From Oscillospiraceae bacterium (GTDB taxonomy: Bacteria; Bacillota_A; Clostridia; Oscillospirales; Oscillospiraceae): DNA of 9,451 bases. This document shows positions 1 through 6,824 of the stretch, piece by piece. Under the pieces are notes generated by a model. The model worked only from the letters and a program-made list of their open reading frames with translations, did not search any database and was not told where the DNA came from. The DNA is taken from NCBI GenBank assembly GCA_017539885.1, contig JAFYCC010000080.1, positions 1 to 9,451 of the forward strand, given 5' to 3'. Every line of letters starts with the position of its first letter. Positions within the stretch are counted from its first letter, which is position 1. The position numbers and the translations under genes were made by a program.

Positions 1-155
1 AGGTCGACGACGTGGAGATATCTTGCGCCCTGATCGTAAAACTCTTTCGCGATCTGTGCCGGATCGTCAGCGTATACTGTCATCTGGTCGTAGTCGCCTT
101 TCGTCAGACGCACGACTTTACCGCCGCGCAGATCGATCGCCGGAAACAGGATCAT
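1..155 (-). CDS. hisA: HisA, ProFAR isomerase, N-terminal part (runs off the left edge)
   Basis: Phosphoribosylformimino-AICAR-phosphate isomerase opens the ribose ring of ProFAR by an Amadori rearrangement, a cytoplasmic step of histidine synthesis. Only the first 51 codons are present. They begin [20 protein letters not shown], the first strand of the HisA/HisF-type TIM barrel, with the expected catalytic Asp at residue 8 and the GG phosphate-site turn at 11-12. The end YLHVVD fits the second barrel strand. The ATG overlaps the hisH stop codon as ATGA, so translation is probably coupled. HisF shares this fold, but the [13 protein letters not shown] opening is typical of HisA (HisF usually has an IPCLD-type start). 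The gene is incomplete only because the window ends. Confidence 0.95.
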   Translation of the reverse strand, partial: MILFPAIDLRGGKVVRLTKGDYDQMTVYADDPAQIAKEFYDQGARYLHVVD

Positions 156-778
156 AACCGCACCTCACAAAACGCCTTCAAAATGCCGAGTCCAACTTCG
201 CCGCTCTTTTCCGGATGGAACTGGGTTCCGAAAACGTTATCCTTCCATACGACGCCCGGTACTGAGACGCCGTAATCGCTCTCGGCAGCAAGGCTTTCCG
301 AGCAGCCGACAGCATAATAAGAGTGTACGTAGTATACGTAGGAACCCTCGACACAGCTGCGCAGCAACGGACAATCCGGACGCAGGATGTGCAGAGCATT
401 CCATCCGATTTGAGGAACCTTCAGTGTAGAACCCATCTCGCGCAAAGGCGTCTCCATAGGCTCGACTCTTCCTTTAAGAAGTCCGAGTCCGGCATGTTTG
501 CCGAATTCAAAACTCTCATCAAAAAGCATCTGCATTCCAAGACAGATACCCAGCAGCGGCCGGCCGTTGGAAGCAAGTTCAAGCAGCGGCTCAACGAGTC
601 CGGTCGCTTTGAGCTTATCCATCGCATCGCCGAAAGCGCCTACGCCTGGTAATATGAGTTTCTCGGCCCGTGAAAGCGTCCCTACGTCTCCGCTGACTTC
701 CGCCTCAAAACCGAGGTAGTTGAGCGAAGATCGAAGCGAAAACAGATTCCCGACGCCGTAGTCGATTATGGCGATCAT
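152..778 (-). CDS. hisH: HisH, glutamine amidotransferase subunit of imidazole glycerol phosphate synthase
   Basis: HisH hydrolyses glutamine and channels ammonia to HisF, which forms imidazole glycerol phosphate and AICAR. The 208-residue protein has the usual length and is a class I (triad) glutaminase. It opens with [12 protein letters not shown], carries [10 protein letters not shown] at 44-53, the nucleophile Cys79 in GICLGMQ, the VPQIGWN segment at 121-127 and the His188/Glu190 pair in FHPEKS. The ATG at 776-778 is preceded by an AAGGCGGG-like ribosome site in the 15-base gap after hisB. The stop overlaps the hisA start by four bases. Its partner HisF is not in the window and is expected just past hisA. 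Confidence 0.97.
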   Translation of the reverse strand: MIAIIDYGVGNLFSLRSSLNYLGFEAEVSGDVGTLSRAEKLILPGVGAFGDAMDKLKATGLVEPLLELASNGRPLLGICLGMQMLFDESFEFGKHAGLGLLKGRVEPMETPLREMGSTLKVPQIGWNALHILRPDCPLLRSCVEGSYVYYVHSYYAVGCSESLAAESDYGVSVPGVVWKDNVFGTQFHPEKSGEVGLGILKAFCEVRL

Positions 779-793
779 GCTTTTCCCGCCTTT

Positions 794-1384
794 TCAGAGG
801 ATTGTGCCCTTGGTGGAGGGAATGCGTTCGGCATGTTCCGCATCAATGGTTACCGCCTGCCGCATGGCGCGCGCAAGCGCCTTGAATGCGCCCTCAATGA
901 TATGATGGCTGTTCTCACCCGCTAGCTGCCGGAGATGCACGGCAGCGCCTAACGTACGGGCAAATGCGGCCATGAATTCCCTCGTCAGTTCCGTATCGAA
1001 GTCACCGACGCGTTCTGCGGGGATCTCAAGCGCATAGCCGAGGACACCCCTGCCGGAAATGTCCACAGCCGCGAGTATGAGTGATTCGTCCATAGGCAGG
1101 ATACAGCTGCCATAGCGGCAGATGCCGCGCCTGTCTCCGAGCGCCTCGTCAAAAGCACGGGCGAGTACGATCGCGACGTCCTCCGCCGTGTGATGGCCGT
1201 CGACTCGAAGATCGCCATCACAACTCAGCTCCAGGTCGAAATTGCCGTGACGCGCAAAAAGTTCCAGCATGTGATCCAGGAAGCCGATGCCCGTAGTCAC
1301 CTGATACTTACCGCTTCCGTCAAGACGCAGCCTCATCCGGATATCCGTCTCTGCTGTTTTCCTGTTGATCTCTGCTTCTCTCAT
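794..1384 (-). CDS. hisB: HisB, imidazoleglycerol-phosphate dehydratase (monofunctional)
   Basis: This enzyme removes water from imidazole glycerol phosphate to give imidazole acetol phosphate, using bound manganese. The 196-residue protein shows both metal-binding histidine motifs of the family, HHTAED at 64-69 and the SHHIIE block at 159-164. It also has GFLDHMLELFARHG (34-47), PMDESL (97-102) and the usual end STKGTIL. Its length matches a stand-alone IGPD, so the N-terminal histidinol-phosphatase domain of enterobacterial HisB is absent and that activity must be encoded elsewhere. The ATG lies 5 bases after the hisC stop, with a GGGGAGG ribosome site inside the 3' end of hisC, about 10 bases upstream. 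hisH follows after 15 bases. Confidence 0.97.
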   Translation of the reverse strand: MREAEINRKTAETDIRMRLRLDGSGKYQVTTGIGFLDHMLELFARHGNFDLELSCDGDLRVDGHHTAEDVAIVLARAFDEALGDRRGICRYGSCILPMDESLILAAVDISGRGVLGYALEIPAERVGDFDTELTREFMAAFARTLGAAVHLRQLAGENSHHIIEGAFKALARAMRQAVTIDAEHAERIPSTKGTIL

Positions 1385-1389
1385 CTACA

Positions 1390-2457
1390 TCATGCCTCCC
1401 CTGCCAGGATCTTTTCAGTTGTTTCAGCCAGAATCTCCATCTGTTCCCGTGTCCCTATCGTGATGCGTACCCAATCCTGAATACGCGGCTGATCGAAATG
1501 ACGGACAAGGATGCCGTTCTCGCGCAGCCTTTTATAGTATTCTGCGCCTCCGAGCTCGGGATTTGCACCTGCAAAGATAAAATTCGCCCGGCTCTCCGGC
1601 ACTGTAAATCCCATGTTTCGCAGCTTCGCCGTAATGAATTCGCGGCTTTGCATCACAGATGCCCGTTTCTGCATAAAGTACGCTTTCTCACGCATTGCTG
1701 CGGCGCCGAGCAGGATGCTCAGCCGGTTGACATTATAGGGATTAAAGCTGAAGCGCAGCGTGTTCAGATCAGCAATCAGTTCCTGATTCGCCAGCGCATA
1801 GCCAAGCCGTGCGCCTGCGAGCGCGTGCGACTTGGAAAAGGTACGTGTGACGATGAGATTCTCATATCGTCCGATCAGCTGTGACGCGCTCTCGCCGCCG
1901 AATTCCACGTAGGCCTCGTCGATGACGACAAGTCTGGACGGATCCTGCCGCAGCAGCGTCTCGATATCGTTCAGAGGCAGACACAGGCCTGTCGGCGCAT
2001 TCGGATTGGCAATGAACACCGTCTCCCTCAGTCCCGCATAGTCGTCCACGGCAATGGAAAAGTCCTCACGCAGCGGTACCTGTCTTGCAGATACGCCGAA
2101 CATCTGCGCGAAAACTTTATAAAAACCATAGCTGATGTCCGGAAAAGCAGCTCCGTTCGGGCAGAAGCCGTGGAACAGGAAAGCCAGCACCTCATCGCTT
2201 CCGTTTCCTGGAAAAACGCACTCGGGTTTCACGCCGCAGTAGTCAGCTATCGCTTCGATCAAGACCCGGCATTCCGGATCGGAGTACAGCCGGAGTTTCT
2301 CCAGTTCCTCCCGGCTCACGACGTCCAGAACGCCTGCAGGAGGCGGATATGGAAACTCGTTTGTATTCAGCTTGATGAGCCTGTGCATATTCTTCGGCTG
2401 CTCTCCGGGCGTATAGGCCTCAAGCCGTTCAAATTTACGGTCCAGAAACGTAGTCAT
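1390..2457 (-). CDS. hisC: HisC, histidinol-phosphate aminotransferase
   Basis: This PLP enzyme transfers the amino group of glutamate to imidazole acetol phosphate, giving histidinol phosphate. The 355 residues match the usual family length and fold type I. Visible landmarks are LNTNEFPYPPP (30-40), GNGSDEV (84-90), NPNAPTG (151-157) with the ring-contacting Asn153, VVIDEAYVEF (177-186) with Asp180, the Schiff-base Lys209 in RTFSKSHAL, the phosphate-site Arg217 in AGARLGYA and the carboxylate-binding Arg331 in RITIGT. The start ATG overlaps the hisD stop as ATGA. A GGAGGTAAGGAA ribosome site lies in the last hisD codons, so coupled translation is likely. Related aminotransferases exist, but operon position and motifs make HisC near certain. 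Confidence 0.97.
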   Translation of the reverse strand: MTTFLDRKFERLEAYTPGEQPKNMHRLIKLNTNEFPYPPPAGVLDVVSREELEKLRLYSDPECRVLIEAIADYCGVKPECVFPGNGSDEVLAFLFHGFCPNGAAFPDISYGFYKVFAQMFGVSARQVPLREDFSIAVDDYAGLRETVFIANPNAPTGLCLPLNDIETLLRQDPSRLVVIDEAYVEFGGESASQLIGRYENLIVTRTFSKSHALAGARLGYALANQELIADLNTLRFSFNPYNVNRLSILLGAAAMREKAYFMQKRASVMQSREFITAKLRNMGFTVPESRANFIFAGANPELGGAEYYKRLRENGILVRHFDQPRIQDWVRITIGTREQMEILAETTEKILAGEA

Positions 2458-3725
2458 TTCCTTACCTCCACGCTTCGCGCGTGCGCCTCAAGTCCTTCCG
2501 CGCGCGCAAATGCCGCGATCTTATCCGCCGCACGAAGAAGCGCTTCGTTCGAATAGCTTGTTACACTGCTTTTTTTAATAAAATCATCCACCGACAGAGG
2601 ACTGGCAAATCGAGCGGTGCCCATCGTAGGCAGAGTGTGGTTCGGTCCGGCGAAATAATCACCTAATGCCTCCGGAGAACTGTATCCGAGGAAAATGCTT
2701 CCCGCATTCCTTACGAGCGGGAGCAGCGACTTGGCATTCGCAACACACAGTTCAAGATGCTCGGGAGCAATACGGTTGGCGCATTCGACAGCTTCATCCA
2801 GATCCGCGCAGAGAATGATCTTTCCGTTGTTCCGTATCGATGCGCCGGCAATCTCCGACCTTGGTAGCCGGGCCAGCTGTTGTTCCAGTTCCTGAGCTGT
2901 ATCCTCCGCCAGACGTCTGCTCGTTGTTACAAGTATCGCGGTCGCCATTTTATCGTGCTCAGCCTGCGCGAGCATATCCGCTGCGACACAGACCGCATTC
3001 GCGTTCTCATCTGCTATCACCAGAACGTCACTGGGACCCGCGATCATATCGATGGATACCTGCCCGAAAACCATGCGTTTTGCCGTTGCAACGAAGATAT
3101 TGCCGGGGCCCACGATCTTATAGACGCGCGGAATGCTTTCCGTGCCAAAGGCCATGGCGGCGATCGCCTGAGCACCGCCGCATTTGAAAATGCGGTCGAC
3201 GCCTGCCACATGCGCCGCTGCGAGGATCGCTGGCGCGATCTTTCCGTCTTTTCCAGGCGGCGTGCAGAGGATCAGCTCGTCTACGCCGGCGATCTTCGCG
3301 GGAATGGAGTCCATCAAAACGGTGGATGGGTAACTTGCCGTTCCTCCCGGCACATAGAGTCCCGCCTTTTCAACTGCGGTGAACCTCTGACCGAGTTCAA
3401 TCCCGTCCTTTTCGATCGTGAATCCCTCACGTCTCTGCTCGACATGAAAAGAAGAGATGTTCTCCGCGGCTTCGCGCAGGATACTCAGGAACTCGTCTCC
3501 CACAAGCGCAATCGCCTCGTCGATCTCCTGCGGTTTCACAGAAAGCGGCTGCGGACGTACACCGTCGAATCGCTCCGTATAATCCAGAAGCGCCTCGTCT
3601 CCGCGCGTACGCACATCTTGAAGTATCTCGGCAACCGTCCTCTCAATCTCCGCGTTTGCCTGCTCAGCCATCCGGTTATTCAGCGCACGGAAGTCAAGAT
3701 CATTGTACTCTGTGATCTTAATCAT
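2454..3725 (-). CDS. hisD: HisD, histidinol dehydrogenase
   Basis: HisD performs the last two steps of the pathway: two NAD-dependent oxidations of L-histidinol through histidinal to histidine, in a zinc enzyme. The 423-residue protein is of normal length and complete. The four expected zinc ligands are Gln254 and His257 (AQAEHDKMA), Asp356 (LGDYFAGP) and His415 (EAHARS). The catalytic Glu322-His323 pair lies in PEHLEL. VGPGNIFVATAKR (205-217) and the DMIAGPSDVLVIAD block (226-239) are further signatures. The ATG directly abuts the hisG stop (TGAATG), with an AAAGGA-like ribosome site inside hisG. The stop overlaps hisC by four bases. No residue looks missing. Confidence 0.98.
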   Translation of the reverse strand: MIKITEYNDLDFRALNNRMAEQANAEIERTVAEILQDVRTRGDEALLDYTERFDGVRPQPLSVKPQEIDEAIALVGDEFLSILREAAENISSFHVEQRREGFTIEKDGIELGQRFTAVEKAGLYVPGGTASYPSTVLMDSIPAKIAGVDELILCTPPGKDGKIAPAILAAAHVAGVDRIFKCGGAQAIAAMAFGTESIPRVYKIVGPGNIFVATAKRMVFGQVSIDMIAGPSDVLVIADENANAVCVAADMLAQAEHDKMATAILVTTSRRLAEDTAQELEQQLARLPRSEIAGASIRNNGKIILCADLDEAVECANRIAPEHLELCVANAKSLLPLVRNAGSIFLGYSSPEALGDYFAGPNHTLPTMGTARFASPLSVDDFIKKSSVTSYSNEALLRAADKIAAFARAEGLEAHARSVEVRK

Positions 3726-4343
3726 TCAGATCCGTCCTTTCAGCGTTTCGACAAGTGCCTCTATCCTCTCGCCCTCAAATTGATAGCTGCTCTTGTTAGC
3801 GATCAGCCGAGCGCTCGACGGGTGGATGCGCTCCACAACGGCGAGATCGTTTTCCTCGAGAGTCTTTCCCGTTTCGACGATATCCACGATCACATCGGAA
3901 AGGCCGAGTATCGGCGCAAGTTCGATACTGCCGTTAAGCTTGATGACATCGATCTGCCTGTTTCTTTCGGAGAAGTACTTTGCCGTCACGTTCGGGTACT
4001 TCGTCGCAACGCGAAGAGGGAGACTCACATCGTCTGCCCAGCCCTTTCGAGCGGCCATGGCAAGCGCGCACTTTCCGAACCCGAGATCCATCAGCTCATA
4101 TACGTCCGGCTCCGTCTCCAGAAGCACATCGCGTCCGACAACGCCGATATCGGCAGCGCCGCGCTCTACATAAATCGCCACATCGGAAGGCTTGACGAGC
4201 AGGTATCGAAGATCTCTCTCCAGGTTTTCAAATACAAGTTTTCGGTTCTGCTCCTCCATTTCGTGGCAGTCATAACCGATCTGAGAGAACAGCGCATAGA
4301 CCTTGTCGCCGAGCCGTCCTTTCGGAAGTGCGATATTAAGCAT
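3726..4343 (-). CDS. hisG: HisG, ATP phosphoribosyltransferase catalytic subunit (short form)
   Basis: HisG condenses ATP with PRPP to give phosphoribosyl-ATP, the committed step of histidine synthesis. At 205 residues it is the short form, lacking the C-terminal ACT-like domain that binds histidine in long HisG. Short HisG is known to work only in complex with HisZ, which is encoded immediately upstream here. It begins MLNIALPKGRLGDKV and carries the PRPP-binding segment DVIVDIVETGKTL at 150-162, plus DIGVVGRDVL (65-74). The ATG lies within the 3' end of hisZ (8-base overlap), and a GGGGAGGAGG ribosome site precedes it inside hisZ. hisD begins directly after the stop codon. Confidence 0.97.
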   Translation of the reverse strand: MLNIALPKGRLGDKVYALFSQIGYDCHEMEEQNRKLVFENLERDLRYLLVKPSDVAIYVERGAADIGVVGRDVLLETEPDVYELMDLGFGKCALAMAARKGWADDVSLPLRVATKYPNVTAKYFSERNRQIDVIKLNGSIELAPILGLSDVIVDIVETGKTLEENDLAVVERIHPSSARLIANKSSYQFEGERIEALVETLKGRI

Positions 4344-5442
4344 CGGTCCGCTCCTCCTCCCCTAATCTGACGATGCGGCGCGCGCGCAGCCCATCCGGAA
4401 CAGCGCGTTCCGCGCGGACACTGCCCTCGGCGGCATATCTTTTGACTTCTTCTGCTACTTTGTCAGCGGGCACATCTCCATAGATCAGGAGCGTATCAAC
4501 ATCATGCTGCGGTCTTGTATGAAGCACGCGCTCAAGCTCAGACAGATAGATGGCAAAACCGATCGCCCGCATATTCTTGCCGAAACGGGACATCAGCTTG
4601 TCGTATCGCCCGCCGGCGAGCACTGCTCTTTTTGCCGTCCTTACATAACCGCGGAAGACGACGCCGTTGTAATAGTCCATATCGTTGACAACAGAGAAAT
4701 CCAGAAATACCCTGTCCTGTTTCCCCATAGCCTGAAGGACGCCGCATAGTGCAGTCAGTTCTTCAAGCGCGCATTCCGTCTCTGCTCCACGAACGAGTTC
4801 ACGCGCGGCTTTTACTGCTTCCGTTATCGGCAGGCGGAAACGCGCTGCTTTCGCAAGAAGTTCAGTTTCGGCGTCCGGAACTGAAGTCTCCGAGCATAAA
4901 CGGCGCAGACCGTCCGCGTCCTTTCGGCAGAGCAGTTCAAGAACGCTTTCTCTGGTCTCTCCATGCACATGAAGCGCATCCAGCAGACCGGAGATGAACC
5001 CCATATGACTCACGTCGAGAGCAATCTCCTCACCGATCGCCGATAGGCTCTCCAGCGCAAGAAGTACGACTTCCGCCTGTGCATAGTCTGTATCCGCTCC
5101 GAGGTATTCGATCCCCATCTGTGAGATCTCACGGTATTCCTCTCCGCGATGCTCGATTCGAAAGACGCTTTCATTGTAGAAGTATTTCTGCGTACCGTCA
5201 TCAGGTTTCACATTCTTGACGATACTGAGCGTTACGTCAGGCTTGAGCGCCATAAGCCTTCCTTGTGCGTTTGTGAAAGTAATGATCCCTTCACTTCGCA
5301 GAAAACTGCGGTTTTCCATGTACATGTCGTAAGACTCAAATTTACCTACACGGAAACGCCGATAGCCGTGGTTTTCAAATAGAGCGCGCAAACGCAGAGG
5401 CAGCATTTCGTCCGCCGGAAGAATATCCGTCAAGGAATCCAT
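4336..5442 (-). CDS. hisZ: HisZ, ATP phosphoribosyltransferase regulatory subunit
   Basis: HisZ is a catalytically inactive paralogue of histidyl-tRNA synthetase that joins short HisG, activates it and carries histidine feedback. The 368 residues show class II synthetase-like elements: LPLRLRALFENHGYRRF (14-30), a motif-2-like block KYFYNESVFRIEHRG (86-100) followed by YREISQMGIEYLG, the MDYYNGVVFRGYV region (255-267), AGGRYDKL (276-283) and a motif-3-like GFAIYLSELERVL (295-307). A full anticodon-binding domain is absent, which argues against HisS. About 60 residues do follow motif 3 (LLIYGDVPADKVAEE onward), more than in minimal HisZ proteins. It is the first gene of the operon, with a GGGAGG ribosome site six bases before the ATG. 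Confidence 0.93.
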   Translation of the reverse strand: MDSLTDILPADEMLPLRLRALFENHGYRRFRVGKFESYDMYMENRSFLRSEGIITFTNAQGRLMALKPDVTLSIVKNVKPDDGTQKYFYNESVFRIEHRGEEYREISQMGIEYLGADTDYAQAEVVLLALESLSAIGEEIALDVSHMGFISGLLDALHVHGETRESVLELLCRKDADGLRRLCSETSVPDAETELLAKAARFRLPITEAVKAARELVRGAETECALEELTALCGVLQAMGKQDRVFLDFSVVNDMDYYNGVVFRGYVRTAKRAVLAGGRYDKLMSRFGKNMRAIGFAIYLSELERVLHTRPQHDVDTLLIYGDVPADKVAEEVKRYAAEGSVRAERAVPDGLRARRIVRLGEEERTDA

Positions 5443-5484
5443 GGTTTTCCTCCCTGTACGATTCGGGTATATCTCAACGTCGCA

Positions 5485-5513
5485 AGTATATTACACTTTA
5501 GCGTATTAGTCAA
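5485..5513 (-). promoter_or_regulatory. his operon promoter P2 (proximal), sigma-A type
   Basis: Read on the minus strand, TTGACT (5508-5513) and TATACT (5485-5490) are separated by exactly 17 bases, close to the sigma-A consensus. Transcription would start near 5478 and give a leader of about 35 bases before the hisZ ATG. That is too short for an attenuator or T-box. The -35 hexamer and most of the spacer lie inside the inverted repeat at 5496-5527, which suggests repression. The start site has not been mapped. Confidence 0.75.
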
Positions 5514-5527
5514 GTAATAAGCTAAAG
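5496..5527. promoter_or_regulatory. Imperfect 13-base inverted repeat over the his P2 -35, candidate operator
   Basis: The arms CTTTAGCGTATTA (5496-5508) and TAATAAGCTAAAG (5515-5527) match as inverted repeats at 12 of 13 positions around a 6-base centre. The centre and left arm contain the -35 box of P2, so a dimeric protein bound here would block RNA polymerase. Histidine repressors of the TrpR-like YerC/HisR family control his genes in some Gram-positives; whether this is such a site is inference. In a transcript from P1 the same sequence could fold as a hairpin. A second small palindrome, AAGCTAAAGCTT (5519-5530), overlaps the right arm. Confidence 0.65.
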
Positions 5528-5548
5528 CTTGTGCACCTTGCCGCAACA

Positions 5549-5577
5549 ATTCTATCAGTAAGAAAAGAAGTTGTCAA
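5549..5577 (-). promoter_or_regulatory. his operon promoter P1 (distal), extended -10 sigma-A type
   Basis: On the minus strand a perfect TTGACA (5572-5577) and TAGAAT (5549-5554) are spaced by 17 bases, and TGA directly before the -10 adds an extended -10 element. This is the best sigma-A match in the window. Transcripts from it would start near 5542, run through the inverted repeat at 5496-5527 and then enter hisZ, with a leader of about 100 bases. The -35 lies just past the hairpin terminator of the preceding gene. Confidence 0.75.
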
Positions 5578-5586
5578 AACGTGCAA

Positions 5587-5616
5587 AAGAGGCACGTCTC
5601 AGCGATCGTGCCTCTT
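5587..5616 (-). terminator. Hairpin terminator of the UroD-family gene
   Basis: A perfect 10-base stem, AAGAGGCACG (5587-5596) against CGTGCCTCTT (5607-5616), encloses a 10-base loop 17 bases after the gene's stop codon. On the minus strand the stem runs into CTCTTTTGC and then a second TTTT, so the U-tract is short but present. It would insulate the his promoters, which begin about 10 bases further on. Confidence 0.7.
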
Positions 5617-5633
5617 GATGGTTCCACTGCAGT

Positions 5634-6626
5634 TCAGAACATCTCTTTGCTCATCTTGTCGATGCATCTTGTCGCCTCATCGTATACGCCGGGGTAAGTG
5701 CTTCCCGGACCTCCGGCTGTCATGCAAGGAATGAAATAGTGCTTGCCGCAGCTCTCGCAGGATTTGCGCACTTCGCGTTCAACAAGCTCGGGAGTCCAGT
5801 CGTGCACGTCTACGATGCCGTTGTTGATGTTTCCCATGAATGAAATCTGCCCGCCGTATTTCTTAATTAGCGACGGGATGTCGTTCGTGTTCAGACAGCC
5901 CTGCCAGATATCGATGCCGACTTCGATCATAGCGGGCACGAGATTCGCGCAATAAGAATCTGAATGATGAACGATCAGCTCAACGCCGCCCTCCCGCCAA
6001 GCGCCGTAGATGCGCTTATAGATCGGAACGAAGAATTCTTCAAACATCTCCGGAGAGAAGAAGCTGTTGATCTGGCTGCCCCAGTCGTCATGATGAAACA
6101 GCGCATCGGGATGCATATACTTGCAAGTCTCGCGCGCGAAACCGACCTCCCAATCCGCAAGATAGTTGAGCAGTTCTTTGTACGCTTCAGGTTCGGTGTA
6201 CATTGCGAGCATCGCGTCTTCCATGCCCATAAGATTATGACTGCGCTCAAAGATGCCCGGAGCGATCATAGCTGCCGCAAAAGTTTCGTTTCTGTCGATC
6301 GTGTCGCAGAACTTTGCTTTGAACTCCATCCACATGGATTCAGGATAGATCAGTTCCGGGGCGTGCACTGTCTCCTTCCATCTCGTAATGTCCTTGACGA
6401 GCTTATGCTCGTCGTCCAGGACCGGGAACGCGCCGGGCACATTGTCAGGGAACGCGAACGTGACGCCCCAGTCGTCCTTGACCGGCTCCCCGCCTTTCGA
6501 CGGACGGCGGCGCTTTGCCATAATCGGGTTTGAGAAAATGAAAGAGATGGCCTCGTACTGATTTACGAAGCGGTCTGGATTCCCTCCGCGAATGGTTTCG
6601 AGCAGATTCTGTCTTTTCGTCAGCAT
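5634..6626 (-). CDS. Uroporphyrinogen-decarboxylase-superfamily protein, corrinoid methyltransferase-like
   Basis: The 330-residue protein belongs to the UroD fold family that includes MtaA/CmuA and O-demethylase methyltransferases, which move methyl groups between a substrate, a corrinoid protein and a cofactor. It lacks the N-terminal RQAGRY-type signature of true HemE, so heme synthesis is unlikely. Counting from the upstream ATG (five more residues), notable motifs are DDWGSQ (185-190), HHSDSYC (225-231), GIDIWQG (242-248) and IPCMTAGGPGS (304-314). His226, Asp228 and Cys306 are spaced like the H-x-C...C zinc site of MtaA, with Asp in place of the first Cys. I chose the inner ATG (6624-6626) because GGAGG lies 8 bases before it, while the outer ATG (6641) precedes that site. 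No corrinoid protein or reactivase gene is nearby. The substrate is unknown. Confidence 0.85.
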   Translation of the reverse strand: MLTKRQNLLETIRGGNPDRFVNQYEAISFIFSNPIMAKRRRPSKGGEPVKDDWGVTFAFPDNVPGAFPVLDDEHKLVKDITRWKETVHAPELIYPESMWMEFKAKFCDTIDRNETFAAAMIAPGIFERSHNLMGMEDAMLAMYTEPEAYKELLNYLADWEVGFARETCKYMHPDALFHHDDWGSQINSFFSPEMFEEFFVPIYKRIYGAWREGGVELIVHHSDSYCANLVPAMIEVGIDIWQGCLNTNDIPSLIKKYGGQISFMGNINNGIVDVHDWTPELVEREVRKSCESCGKHYFIPCMTAGGPGSTYPGVYDEATRCIDKMSKEMF

Positions 6627-6634
6627 GTAACTGT

Positions 6635-6639
6635 CCTCC
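6635..6639 (-). promoter_or_regulatory. Ribosome binding site deciding the start of the UroD-family gene
   Basis: GGAGG on the minus strand lies 8 bases before the ATG at 6624-6626. The in-frame ATG at 6639-6641 overlaps the 5' side of this site (ATGGAGG) and has no purine-rich site of its own, so the inner start is preferred. Confidence 0.8.
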
Positions 6640-6658
6640 ATAGCTATGATTTAATCTG

Positions 6659-6687
6659 ATTATGTACGCGCATCAAAGGAAAGTCAA
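6659..6687 (-). promoter_or_regulatory. Promoter of the UroD-family gene
   Basis: On the minus strand TTGACT (6682-6687), a 17-base spacer and CATAAT (6659-6664) form a good sigma-A promoter. The predicted leader to the ATG at 6626 is about 25 bases. The palindromes at 6708-6735 lie upstream of its -35. Confidence 0.65.
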
Positions 6688-6707
6688 CAAAGCGGCTCTT
6701 TTTCCCC

Positions 6708-6735
6708 GCATTATTGTGAAATAATGCAATTGCAT
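6708..6735. repeat. Two overlapping palindromes between divergent promoters
   Basis: GCATTATT (6708-6715) and AATAATGC (6720-6727) form a perfect 8-base inverted repeat around GTGA. Overlapping its right arm, ATGCAATTGCAT (6724-6735) is a perfect 12-base palindrome. Both sit between the -35 boxes of the divergent promoters at 6682 and 6737, a usual place for a shared regulator site. The binding protein is unknown. Confidence 0.6.
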
Positions 6736-6736
6736 G

Positions 6737-6765
6737 TTGCCCAGTTTTCAATTCTGTGATATAAA
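6737..6765 (+). promoter_or_regulatory. Candidate promoter of the exonuclease gene
   Basis: TTGCCC (6737-6742) and TATAAA (6760-6765) are spaced by 17 bases on the plus strand. The -35 is weak (TTG plus one of the last three positions) and the -10 good. Transcription would start near 6772, about 50 bases before the ATG. Confidence 0.5.
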
Positions 6766-6824
6766 GAAAGTTAGCGAATTTGAACGGAAGAGCCTGCAAG
6801 GCACGAAGGGAATGAATCAGTCAC

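Noticed and set aside
2880..4370. 496-codon open frame on the plus strand, opposite hisD and hisG
   Set aside because: It runs antisense to two complete, motif-confirmed his genes, has no ribosome site or recognisable domain, and its Arg/His/Leu-rich composition is typical of a shadow frame.
5443..5633. T-box or attenuator leader for histidine in front of hisZ
   Set aside because: I find no conserved T-box (UGGNACCGCG) sequence or His-rich leader peptide, and the leader from P2 is only about 35 bases.
5634..6626. HemE, true uroporphyrinogen decarboxylase
   Set aside because: The N-terminal RQAGRY-type arginine signature of HemE is absent, while the HxD...C and DDWG motifs fit the methyltransferase branch.
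6627..6641. Outer ATG adding five residues to the UroD-family protein
   Set aside because: That ATG overlaps the ribosome site serving the inner ATG and has no site of its own upstream.
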